A stretch of 64,000 bases of DNA from SHVO01 sp964576515 (GTDB lineage Bacteria; Pseudomonadota; Alphaproteobacteria; Rhodospirillales; Rhodospirillaceae), in NCBI GenBank assembly GCA_964576515.1, contig CAZNUW010000002.1, positions 62,001-126,000 of the forward strand, written 5' to 3'. The translations under genes and the position numbers were made by a program. Positions within the stretch are counted from its first letter, which is position 1. Each line of letters begins with the position of its first letter. The notes below the pieces were generated by a model, which saw nothing but the letters and a program-made list of their open reading frames with translations, did no database searches and was not told the DNA's origin. Positions 16,065 through 24,075 of the stretch are shown here, piece after piece.

Positions 16065-17894
16065 TTAAGCCCAAAGCCCTGACTTATCGGATCCTGCCAT
16101 ACTGCCCAATGGGTCGGCGAACTTCCGGGTCACCTGGAACGTCAGGCCGCCGTTCAGGCCCATGGCGGCGTTGCTCTCGGCGAACAGGCCGATCAGGTCG
16201 CGGCGCATGGCGTCGGGCAGGGCCGCCTTGGTGCGCATCACCATGTCGAAGACTTTGGTTTCTTTCTTGAACATGCCGTCCAGTTGCATTGGACCAAGCC
16301 GCGACAGGTTCAGGTCGATCAGGAAGCGTGTCCCGCCGCCCTTCTTTTCGCGTGTGCCCTCCGTTTCGCTGTCGCCTTCCCGGCGGGTGATGAGGGCGAT
16401 GCGGTCGATCTCGCCGCCGGCGTTCCAGGGAATCGGCAACGCGCGCCACTCCGCGCCGCTGTCGCGGCCGCGGGCCGCCATTTCGGCGACCTCGGCGGAT
16501 AATGTCGCGGCAAGATGTGCGCCGCGCGGCCCGGCCCGTTCCAATGCGCGCAAGGACGTGTCACCCGGCCATTGGCGCGCGTCGCCTGAACGCATTGCCT
16601 GCACGAAGGACAACACGGCCACGGCGGTGCGCGCGCCGCCGTCCGGAATCGCTTGCGCCAGCTGCTGTGCGGCGACGGGATCGCTGCGCATGAGAACGGC
16701 GACGGATTCCGTCAACGTCGGCCATCCGGTATGCGCGCCGGCGGGACCGCTCAAGGGAAGGCTCATCGCCGGCATCGGCGTCGGCGCGCCCACGCGCTGC
16801 ATCTGCGCGGCGGTGACGTCGAAGGCGATCTTCGTTCCCACCGGCAGGTTGGCGCGCACATTGATCTGCACCTCGGCGCTCTCGACGGCGATCACCGGAA
16901 TTGCATTGGTGACAGTGACGACCGTGCCGGTGGCCGCCGCCAACGGCGCAACGGGTTGCACAGTGGCGGGCGGTTGCGGCGGCGCGGGCGGAAGCCCTTG
17001 CGGTCCGGCGAGGACAGGGCCGGATGCGTTCGGGAGCGCCGCCGGCGGTGCTTGAGGCGCAAGCGCGACGGCGGGAACGGACGGGATCGCGGGCGTGGGG
17101 CCGGCGCTTGGCGCCGGCGTCGCGGACACCGCGGGCGCGCCGGGAAGCTGAACGCTGACGATCCTCAACGTGAACTCGCTGCCGCCGGTCGCGCCCAAGG
17201 CCGCGAATGTCGGTGGCGACGCGGGTGTCGGGGACGTTGCGGGGGCCGGTGAAGCTTGCGGGACTCCCGCGGCCGGTGGTTGCGGAGGGGGCACGCCGGG
17301 CTGAGCTGGAAGCGCGCTTTCCGGACCGGCCGGTGCGTGAAGTACGATGGCGGAGACAAGCCCCACTTGCACGAACGGAGAGGGGCCGCCGGGCTGCCAT
17401 ACGGCGCCCAGCGGTAAAGGCTGCGGTCCGGCGGGCAAGTGTATTGGCGGCGCGCCGGCCACCGGAACCGCTGGGACGGCCGGCGGCGTTCCCGCGTTTC
17501 GGCTCTGCGCGAGGTATTGAAGCGCCGGCATGCCGTCGATGGTGCTTAGGCGCACCGTCACCTGGTGCGGCGTGCTGCGCACGATCTCGATATCCACGGG
17601 GACGTTGGCGGGCAGCGGCGCGGGTAGCCGCACCGTGATGTCGCCGACGACCGTCTGCAGCACGACCGGCGGCGTTGTGGGCGGTGATGTCGGTGCCGTG
17701 GGCGTCGTGGTCGGCGGCGCGGGTGAACCGGGCGGGACCGTTGACGGCGGCGCGACGACAACGGCTTCAAGTGTCGTCCCGGCGGGTAGCGCGGCCAGCG
17801 CCGGGGGCGGTTGCGGAATCACGATCGTCGTCGGCGCCGTCGCCGCGGCCAGGACTTGCGGCAGCGCGACGTTCGGCGGTGGAACGGTCGTCAT
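16065..17894 (-). CDS. FliK-like flagellar hook-length control protein (Pro/Ala-rich)
   Basis: A 609-residue protein. Residues 1-380 are very rich in Pro and Ala, as in secreted ruler-type proteins. The last 140 residues are folded and contain 'FLIDLNLSRLGPMQLDGMF', matching the FliK C-terminal pattern LxLxxLGxLxV, followed by 'TKAALPDAMRRDLIGLF' and 'GLTFQVTRKF'. It is the last gene of the run flhA-flhF-flhG, starting 13 bases after flhG. Role as hook-length control is inferred from the C-terminus and context. Low-complexity composition makes homology weak across the first two thirds. Confidence 0.6.
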   Translation of the reverse strand: MTTVPPPNVALPQVLAAATAPTTIVIPQPPPALAALPAGTTLEAVVVAPPSTVPPGSPAPPTTTPTAPTSPPTTPPVVLQTVVGDITVRLPAPLPANVPVDIEIVRSTPHQVTVRLSTIDGMPALQYLAQSRNAGTPPAVPAVPVAGAPPIHLPAGPQPLPLGAVWQPGGPSPFVQVGLVSAIVLHAPAGPESALPAQPGVPPPQPPAAGVPQASPAPATSPTPASPPTFAALGATGGSEFTLRIVSVQLPGAPAVSATPAPSAGPTPAIPSVPAVALAPQAPPAALPNASGPVLAGPQGLPPAPPQPPATVQPVAPLAAATGTVVTVTNAIPVIAVESAEVQINVRANLPVGTKIAFDVTAAQMQRVGAPTPMPAMSLPLSGPAGAHTGWPTLTESVAVLMRSDPVAAQQLAQAIPDGGARTAVAVLSFVQAMRSGDARQWPGDTSLRALERAGPRGAHLAATLSAEVAEMAARGRDSGAEWRALPIPWNAGGEIDRIALITRREGDSETEGTREKKGGGTRFLIDLNLSRLGPMQLDGMFKKETKVFDMVMRTKAALPDAMRRDLIGLFAESNAAMGLNGGLTFQVTRKFADPLGSMAGSDKSGLWA

Positions 17895-17907
17895 GGCGAT
17901 TGGGAGT

Positions 17908-18750
17908 TTACGGCGCGAGCAGACGCTCGGCGATCGCCTCGACGTCCATCGCAGCTTCCGAGGACGGCGAGCGGATCAGGATCGGCGTCTGATTGCGAAT
18001 GCACTCCCGGACCCTTGCGTCGCGACGCACGATGCCCGCCAGCGGCGGCGAGATCTTCAAGAAGCCCTGACACGCCTTGAACAGCGTCTGATAGGTGCGC
18101 TCGCCCTCGCGCGTCGAGTTGGAGGCGTTCACGACCACGCGGATATCGGTCTGCGGGCGCTCCATCGCGGTGATCTTGATGAAGGCGTAGGCGTCGGTCA
18201 GCGACGTCGGTTCGTCGGACGTGACCACAAGGATGGTGTCGGCGGCTTTGGCGAGCTGACGCACGGACTTTTCCACGCCGGCCCCGAGGTCCAGCACCAC
18301 GCGATCGTAGCGGTTCGCGAGCAGGGCCAAATCTTCGCCCATGATCTGCAGGCGCGATAGCGGGATGTTGGCGAGCGTGCCCGAGCCGGAGCGACCGGCG
18401 ATCACGTCGAAGCCGCCTGGTTCGTATTGCATCGCCGCCTGATTGAGCGACAGCTTTCCGGCGATGACGCTGCCGAGGTCGTACTGCGGCATGAGGCCCA
18501 GTTGGATATCGATGTTCGCCAAGCCCAAGTCGCCATCGAACAACAACGTCTTTTGTCCGCGACGCGCCAGCGCGTGCGAGAGGGTGATGGAGAAGAATGT
18601 TTTTCCGACGCCGCCCTTGCCCGACGCCACCGCCATCAGGCGGCCGCGTTTCGCGCTCGCCGCAGGGCGTCCGGCCAAGCGCGGACCGGCGTTGCCTTGC
18701 GCGGGCGCGGGACCCAGCGAACGCCCGCCGGGCGGAACAGTCGTCGTCAT
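17908..18750 (-). CDS. flhG: MinD/ParA-type ATPase FlhG
   Basis: A 280-residue P-loop ATPase that, with FlhF, sets flagellar number and place. The deviant Walker A is 'KGGVGKT' at residues 45-51; 'LLFDGDLGLANIDIQLGL' and 'VVLDLGAGVEKSVRQLA' are the switch regions of the MinD/FlhG group. The first 40 residues are Pro/Ala-rich, and FlhG proteins carry a basic/Gln N-terminal segment that stimulates FlhF there. It overlaps the flhF stop by four bases, which supports FlhG rather than MinD. Confidence 0.9.
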   Translation of the reverse strand: MTTTVPPGGRSLGPAPAQGNAGPRLAGRPAASAKRGRLMAVASGKGGVGKTFFSITLSHALARRGQKTLLFDGDLGLANIDIQLGLMPQYDLGSVIAGKLSLNQAAMQYEPGGFDVIAGRSGSGTLANIPLSRLQIMGEDLALLANRYDRVVLDLGAGVEKSVRQLAKAADTILVVTSDEPTSLTDAYAFIKITAMERPQTDIRVVVNASNSTREGERTYQTLFKACQGFLKISPPLAGIVRRDARVRECIRNQTPILIRSPSSEAAMDVEAIAERLLAP

Positions 18751-19772
18751 CTCTTAACCTCTGAACGGATGCCGGTGGGGCGCAGCACTTGCGCGGGCGG
18801 CTCTTCCACACGCGGCTGAAGCTCTTCTTCGGGCGGCAATATAAGCCGCGCCATGGAGACGGGATTGACCGCGCACAAACCTGTGGCCACATGCGGGTTC
18901 AAGCTGACTTCGCTGAACATCAACTGCCCCGCGTCGGCCGCCGCCAGGATTGCGCCCAGACGCCGCGTCATATCCAGACGTGTGGCCAACAGGCGCGTCG
19001 CGCCGCAGGCGCCGAACGCTTCGCCGATGTCGGACGCTTCCTGCGCGTCGCCGCCGGCCGCGAGCACCAGGATCGGCTCGACGTCGGAGGCGTTCACCAG
19101 GTTCTTCAGGTAGTCCATGTCGTGCTGGCTGAACGGATTGAGGCCGGGGCTGTCGATGAACACCAAGTCATAGCGGTTCATCATCTCGTTGACCGCCTGG
19201 CTCAGGCCTTCCGGTCCGCGCACCTGGCGCAGTTCCACCTCGAGGATGCTGGTGAAGGCCTGCAACTGTTCGATCGCGCCCGCGCGGATCGTATCGGCGG
19301 TGATGACGCCGACCGGGCGGCCGGCAAGACGGGCGCGCGCCGCGAGTTTGGATGTGGTGATGGTTTTTCCCGAGCCGGGCGGACCGACCAGCATGAACGG
19401 GCGCGGCGACTTGCGCTCGGGCAAGGGCGCGAAGTCGAAGTGGTCCTCAAGGGCGGTCGCGCAGGCCATGGTGGGCGAGCCCACTTCGACCGCCATCGCG
19501 GCCTGCACCATTTTTTCGACAAGGCGCTGTGGCGCACCGTGATACTCCAGCGCGTCACGGACCTTCTCGGCGAACGGCGTTGTGTTCTTGCCCGACAGGG
19601 CCGTTGCGATGGCGTCTTCGTCGCCTGGATCCTCCAGCGCGGCGGTGATGCGCACGCCCTGGCCGTCGGAGGCGCGCTGGGTCGAGACGATGATGGCGTC
19701 GTCCCCCAGCTCCTCGCGCACCATCCGCATGGCTTCCGCCATCGTGGGTGCATTGTACGACTTAAGCCGCAT
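18747..19772 (-). CDS. flhF: Flagellar biosynthesis GTPase FlhF
   Basis: A 341-residue SRP-type GTPase. The N-terminal segment is 'MRLKSYNAPTMAEAMRMVRE', typical of FlhF. The short N domain is followed by the G domain with P-loop 'GPPGSGKT' at residues 130-137, 'ITADTIRAGAIEQLQAF' (G2), 'FIDSPGLNPFS' where most FlhF have DTAGR (G3), and 'ATRLDMTRRLG' (G4). FlhF directs the first flagellar parts to the pole. It lies between flhA and flhG, 70 bases after flhA. The altered G3 motif may affect GTP hydrolysis. Confidence 0.92.
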   Translation of the reverse strand: MRLKSYNAPTMAEAMRMVREELGDDAIIVSTQRASDGQGVRITAALEDPGDEDAIATALSGKNTTPFAEKVRDALEYHGAPQRLVEKMVQAAMAVEVGSPTMACATALEDHFDFAPLPERKSPRPFMLVGPPGSGKTITTSKLAARARLAGRPVGVITADTIRAGAIEQLQAFTSILEVELRQVRGPEGLSQAVNEMMNRYDLVFIDSPGLNPFSQHDMDYLKNLVNASDVEPILVLAAGGDAQEASDIGEAFGACGATRLLATRLDMTRRLGAILAAADAGQLMFSEVSLNPHVATGLCAVNPVSMARLILPPEEELQPRVEEPPAQVLRPTGIRSEVKR

Positions 19773-19842
19773 CCGTTCCCCGATCCGGTGGTGCGTCGCC
19801 GCGGCCGCCGGTCCCTACCGAAAGTTGGATCTGACCGCCCAC

Positions 19843-22014
19843 TTAAATCTGACCGACAGTTCTGATCTTCGCCTTCGGGTGAATCTCGTTTTGTGACATT
19901 ACCACGGTCATGGGCCGGAAGCGGTCGATAATCGAGCGCACATACGGCCTGACGGTCGGCGATGTCAGCAGCACAGGGGTTTCCCCTTGCATGGCAAAGC
20001 GCTCGAAGTTCTGGCGCACGGCCGTGATGAAATCCTGCAGTTTCGACGGCGCCATGGAGAGTTGGCGGTCGTCGCCCTGGCCGGTAAGCGACTCGGCGAA
20101 TTCCTGTTCCCATTCCGGCGAGAGCGCAACCAACGGGATCACGCCGTTCTCGTCCACGTTCTTGTCCGACAGCTGGCGCGAGAGTCGGGCGCGCACATGC
20201 TCGGAAATCATCAGCACGTTGCGGGTGATGGCGCAGGCTTCCGAAATACCTTCCAGGATGGTCGGCAGGTCGCGGACCGAGATGCGCTCGTTGAGCAGGT
20301 TCTGCAGAACGCGCTGGATGCCGGCGACCGAGATCTGCGACGGCACGACTTCGCCGATCAGCTTTTGCTGTTCCTTGTCCAGTTCGTTCAAGAGCTTCTG
20401 CGTCTCGGTGTACGAGAGCAGCTCCGACATGTTGTCGCGCACGACTTCGGTCAGGTGTGTGGTGATGACAGTCGGCGGGTCGACGACGGTATAGCCGCGG
20501 AAGAGGGCTTCCTCGCGGTTCGACGGATCGATCCACAGCGCCGGCAGACCAAACGTCGGCTCCTTGGTGCGTTCGCCGGGCAGCGAGATTTCCTCGCCGC
20601 GCGGGTCCATGACCAGAAGCATGTTCGGGCGCAGGTCGCCTTTTCCGGCTTCCACTTCCTTGATGTAAACCGCGTAGGAATTCGCGGGCAACTGCATGTT
20701 GTCCTGGATGCGCACGGCGGGCATCACGAAGCCCATGTCGGTGGCGAGCGCGCGGCGTAAGGACTTGATCTGGTCGGTGAGGCGACGGTTCTCGTTGTTG
20801 ATCAGGGACAGGAGGCCGTACCCCAGCTCCAGGCGGACCATGTCGATCTTCATCGCCTGGCTGATGGGTTCTTCCTGGACCGGCACTTCCTGCTTCGACT
20901 TGATCTCCTCGAGCTGCTTCACCTTCGTCGCCGCGGTTGCGTTCTGGAAGGTGACATAGGCCGCGATGCCGCCGGTGACGCCGGCGAGCAGGAGGAATGG
21001 CAGCGCCGGCACGCCCGGCAGAATCGCCATGCTCAGCGCCAGAAAGCTGCTCATCCCCAAGGCCTTGGGATACTTCGTGAACTGGCTGGCGAGGGCGTTG
21101 TCCATCGTGTCCTTGATGCCGCCCTTGGAGACCATCAGACCGGCCGCGGTTGAGACCACGAGCGCGGGGATCTGCGTCACCAAGCCGTCACCGACCGTGA
21201 GGCGCGTGTATTGGTCGGCGGCGTCGCCGAACGCCATGTCGCGCTGGGCCATGCCGATGATCATGCCGCCGATGACGTTGATGGCGGTGATGATGAGGCC
21301 GGCGACCGCGTCGCCGCGCACGAACTTCGAGGCGCCGTCCATGGCCCCGAAGAAGTCGCTTTCCTTCTGCAGGTCTTCGCGGCGGGCCTTGGCTTCCTGT
21401 TCGTCGATCAGGCCGGCCGACAAGTCGGCGTCGATCGCCATCTGTTTGCCGGGCATCGCGTCCAAGGTGAAGCGCGCCGTCACTTCGGCGATACGCGTCG
21501 AACCCTTGGTGATGACCATGAAGTTCACCAAGGTCAGGATCGCGAACACGATCACCCCGATGATGAAGTTGTCGCCCATGATGAAGCCGCCGAAGGCCTG
21601 GATGACCTGACCGGCGGCGTGGGTGCCTTCGTGCCCGTGGCTGAGGATGAGGCGGGTGGAGGCGAGGTTCAGCGCAAGACGCAACAGCGTCGCGATCAGC
21701 AGCACCACGGGGAACGAGTTGAATTCCATCGCGCGGGTGATGAACACCACCGTCATCAGGATCAGGACCGACAGGGTGATCGACAGCGCGAGCGAGATGT
21801 CCAGGAGCCACGGCGGCAGCGGCATGATCAGGACGACCATGATGAGCACGAGGCCCATCGCGAAGCCGAGGTCGCCGCGGCGCAAGGACGCGCCGATCCG
21901 GTCGCTCATGTCGCTGAAATTGAAATTGGGTAAGGCGCTCGACTGCGGAACCGCGCCCGGCGTTGCGGGCGCGGGGACGTTGCCCCCGCTCGGTTGCGCA
22001 GCTGGTTCAGCCAT
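19843..22014 (-). CDS. flhA: Flagellar export apparatus protein FlhA
   Basis: A 723-residue inner-membrane protein forming the nonameric export gate. The N-terminal half has eight membrane segments and the highly conserved 'NFMVITKGSTRIAEVTARF' and 'LDAMPGKQMAIDADLSAG' (FHIPEP region). The C-terminal half is cytosolic, with the docking site for late chaperones. A 35-residue Pro/Ala-rich N-terminal extension precedes the family start. It leads the minus-strand run flhA-flhF-flhG-fliK-like. Confidence 0.97.
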   Translation of the reverse strand: MAEPAAQPSGGNVPAPATPGAVPQSSALPNFNFSDMSDRIGASLRRGDLGFAMGLVLIMVVLIMPLPPWLLDISLALSITLSVLILMTVVFITRAMEFNSFPVVLLIATLLRLALNLASTRLILSHGHEGTHAAGQVIQAFGGFIMGDNFIIGVIVFAILTLVNFMVITKGSTRIAEVTARFTLDAMPGKQMAIDADLSAGLIDEQEAKARREDLQKESDFFGAMDGASKFVRGDAVAGLIITAINVIGGMIIGMAQRDMAFGDAADQYTRLTVGDGLVTQIPALVVSTAAGLMVSKGGIKDTMDNALASQFTKYPKALGMSSFLALSMAILPGVPALPFLLLAGVTGGIAAYVTFQNATAATKVKQLEEIKSKQEVPVQEEPISQAMKIDMVRLELGYGLLSLINNENRRLTDQIKSLRRALATDMGFVMPAVRIQDNMQLPANSYAVYIKEVEAGKGDLRPNMLLVMDPRGEEISLPGERTKEPTFGLPALWIDPSNREEALFRGYTVVDPPTVITTHLTEVVRDNMSELLSYTETQKLLNELDKEQQKLIGEVVPSQISVAGIQRVLQNLLNERISVRDLPTILEGISEACAITRNVLMISEHVRARLSRQLSDKNVDENGVIPLVALSPEWEQEFAESLTGQGDDRQLSMAPSKLQDFITAVRQNFERFAMQGETPVLLTSPTVRPYVRSIIDRFRPMTVVMSQNEIHPKAKIRTVGQI

Positions 22015-22234
22015 TTTTGCCCTCTCACCCCAGCCGCGCGCGGGTCGTCCGGGCGGCTTTTCGCTAGCGTCGTTAACCTCGCCCGCGCGTGGTTAACGAC
22101 GCGTTTAAATGGGCAATTTTTGCCGACCTCATATGGAGCCGTATTTGGGGTATTTGGGGTCAGACTCCATTTCACCCATTTACTCTGACCCCAAATTATG
22201 GCAGGCTAATTCATACGGCTTTTCAGAGGGTTAA
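22015..22234. other. Intergenic region between flhA and the RAYT gene, holding a REP element
   Basis: This region carries the flhA promoter on the minus strand and the REP-type inverted repeat next to the transposase gene. Outside the repeat I see only A/T-rich sequence with TTAA cores near 22074 and 22093. Confidence 0.5.
22142..22196. repeat. REP-like inverted repeat beside the RAYT gene
   Basis: ATTTGGGGTCAGA (22152-22164) and its exact complement (22184-22196) form a 13-base stem around 19 bases. A direct repeat TATTTGGGG occurs at 22142 and 22151. GGGGTCAGA-type repeats beside transposase genes of this class are known REP/BIME-like elements. Confidence 0.75.
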
Positions 22235-22966
22235 ATGGCGCGTCTGGGACGGTATTTCGTCGAGGATCAACCCCTACACGTCATCCAGCGGGGCAATAAC
22301 AAGACCCGCATCTTCTTTACCCGCGATGACGCCACATGCTTCCTCGGGTGGCTCGGGGATGCGGCCGAGCGCTACCGTCTTTCCCTGCACGCCTACGTGC
22401 TGATGCCCAACCATTTGCACCTGCTTGCCTCGGCGAAGGACCCCGATAGCCTCCCGCGCACCATGCAGTCGGTCGGGCGGCGCTATGTGCGCTACCTCAA
22501 TCGCCGGATCGAGCGATCCGGCACCCTGTGGGAGGGCCGCTACCGCGCGACAGTGGTGGACACCGACAGCTACTTCTTTCGCGTCAGCCGCTATATCGAA
22601 CTCAACCCGGTCCGCGCGGCGCTCGCGCCGGATGCGGCGTCCTACCGGTGGTCGAGCCATCGCGCGACGGCGCTGGGCAATCCCGATCCCCTGCTGACGC
22701 CGCACGCGCTTTACCTCGCCCTTGGCGCCGACCCGGCGGAACGCGCCGCGTCCTACCGGGCGCTTTTCGCCGAAACCCTGAACGACGGCATGTTGAAGAC
22801 CATCCGCGACGCCACCAACCGCGGTTGGGCCCTCGGCGACGAAGCTTTCCAGGAACGCATCTCCGCCGCCGGCGGCCGCCGCGCGAAGCCGCTGTCGAAG
22901 GGCCGGACAAAAGCCGCGGCCGACGCCGCGCCGCGTCCGCCGTCGCCAGATTTCCTTGCCGGCTAA
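22235..22966 (+). mobile_element. REP-associated tyrosine transposase (RAYT, Y1_Tnp family)
   Basis: A 243-residue single-strand transposase related to IS200/IS605 TnpA. The HUH motif is 'LMPNHLHLL', and the catalytic Tyr lies in 'VGRRYVRYLNRR' followed by 'GTLWEGRYRATVVDTDSYF', the RAYT pattern. 'RYIELNPVRAALA' and 'YRWSSHRATALG' are also typical of the family. RAYTs are usually single-copy and domesticated, and act on REP hairpins. The adjacent REP-like repeat fits this. No terminal inverted repeats or target duplications of a classic IS are visible. The C-terminal 45 residues are basic and Ala-rich. Confidence 0.92.
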
Positions 22967-24075
22967 TCCTTCCGCGCCATCTCGATATATCGCTGCAGCG
23001 TCTCCTCCTCGTCGAGGACCGGTTGCGTCCACGCGGAGCGCGGCAGAGTCGTCGCGCGGTCGCGTTGCAGGAGCCGCGCCGGTTGCGGAAGCGCCAAGCT
23101 GGTGAGCGAAACGCCGTGCATGGCGAGGGTAAGCGCCGGCGCCGGAATGATCGCGCGGCCCGGGAACGCGCGGCCCAGAACATCCCGCGCGCTTTCGTCC
23201 GTCGGCGCATCGAATGTAGGCGCGAGCACGGCGCCGTTGATGTGCAGAAAGTTCGTGTAGGCCAGGGGCAGGACGCACGCGTCATGGGTGATCGCCGGTG
23301 GGACGTGGAGATCGACAAGCGTCAGCGGACGGCCGGCGCCGTCCTTCATGCGCGCAAGCGCGGCGCGCGCCTCCGCAAGAATCGCCGCGTCCGGATGGCC
23401 CTCTGGCGCGTTTGACAGCGCGATCACGCCCGGCGCGAGAAACGCCGCGACGCTACGCACATCCGCCGTCGACACGTCGCCCGACAGACCGCGTTCGAGC
23501 CAGATTACGCGCGCCGCGCCCAGCCACTTTTGCAGAATCGCGAAGGCTTCCAGCCGGCTCAGCCCGGGATTGCGCGCCGGGTCGAACACCGCATCGGCCA
23601 GCGCGATGACCGTGCCCGCGCCGTCGGCGATAAAGGCGCCGCCCTCGATCTTCATTGGCGCGCGGAAACGGCGCACCTCCGCGGCACCCAAGAGTTCATG
23701 CGCGAAGCCCGCATCGGTGTTCGCGCCCTCGCGCGGCTTTCCCAACCCGTCGAATCCCCAATCGGCGGCGGCGCTTCCGCCTTTTCCATCGACCAGGAAA
23801 CTCGGTCCGATATCGCGCAAACGCAGTGAAAACGCTGTCAGCGGAACGACGGCGACGGCCCCGCATGCGGCGCGCGCCGCCGCGGCGGCGTCCGGGGGCG
23901 CTACGATCGACACTGGTTCGAACGGCAGGACAAGACGCGCGATCTGCGCCACGGCGTCCTGTAACGCGCGTGCGCGCGGCCACGGCAGCCAGATCCGCGC
24001 CTGTCTCACATCGTCCGCCGGCAAGTAGAATCCGTCGTCCCCCGGAGCGCCCATGCCGCCAAGTCCGCGCATCAT
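22963..24075 (-). CDS. Agmatine deiminase/peptidyl-arginine deiminase-like protein, catalytic residues apparently lost
   Basis: A 370-residue protein with the layout of the PAD_porph family. 'LRDIGPSFLVD' matches the RDTGP motif, and 'KIEGGAFIADGAGTVIA' matches EGG...DGxGT. The expected GHxDN motif reads 'GDVSTADVRSVAAFL', so the catalytic His and Asp are replaced. The C-terminal HCxTQQ box reads 'LTLAMHGVSLTSLALPQ', with no Cys. Family members hydrolyse guanidino groups; this one probably cannot do so in the usual way. ATG 24075 overlaps the oxoprolinase stop (ATGATG), so the two are coupled. The stop overlaps that of the RAYT gene. Confidence 0.7.
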   Translation of the reverse strand: MMRGLGGMGAPGDDGFYLPADDVRQARIWLPWPRARALQDAVAQIARLVLPFEPVSIVAPPDAAAAARAACGAVAVVPLTAFSLRLRDIGPSFLVDGKGGSAAADWGFDGLGKPREGANTDAGFAHELLGAAEVRRFRAPMKIEGGAFIADGAGTVIALADAVFDPARNPGLSRLEAFAILQKWLGAARVIWLERGLSGDVSTADVRSVAAFLAPGVIALSNAPEGHPDAAILAEARAALARMKDGAGRPLTLVDLHVPPAITHDACVLPLAYTNFLHINGAVLAPTFDAPTDESARDVLGRAFPGRAIIPAPALTLAMHGVSLTSLALPQPARLLQRDRATTLPRSAWTQPVLDEEETLQRYIEMARKD

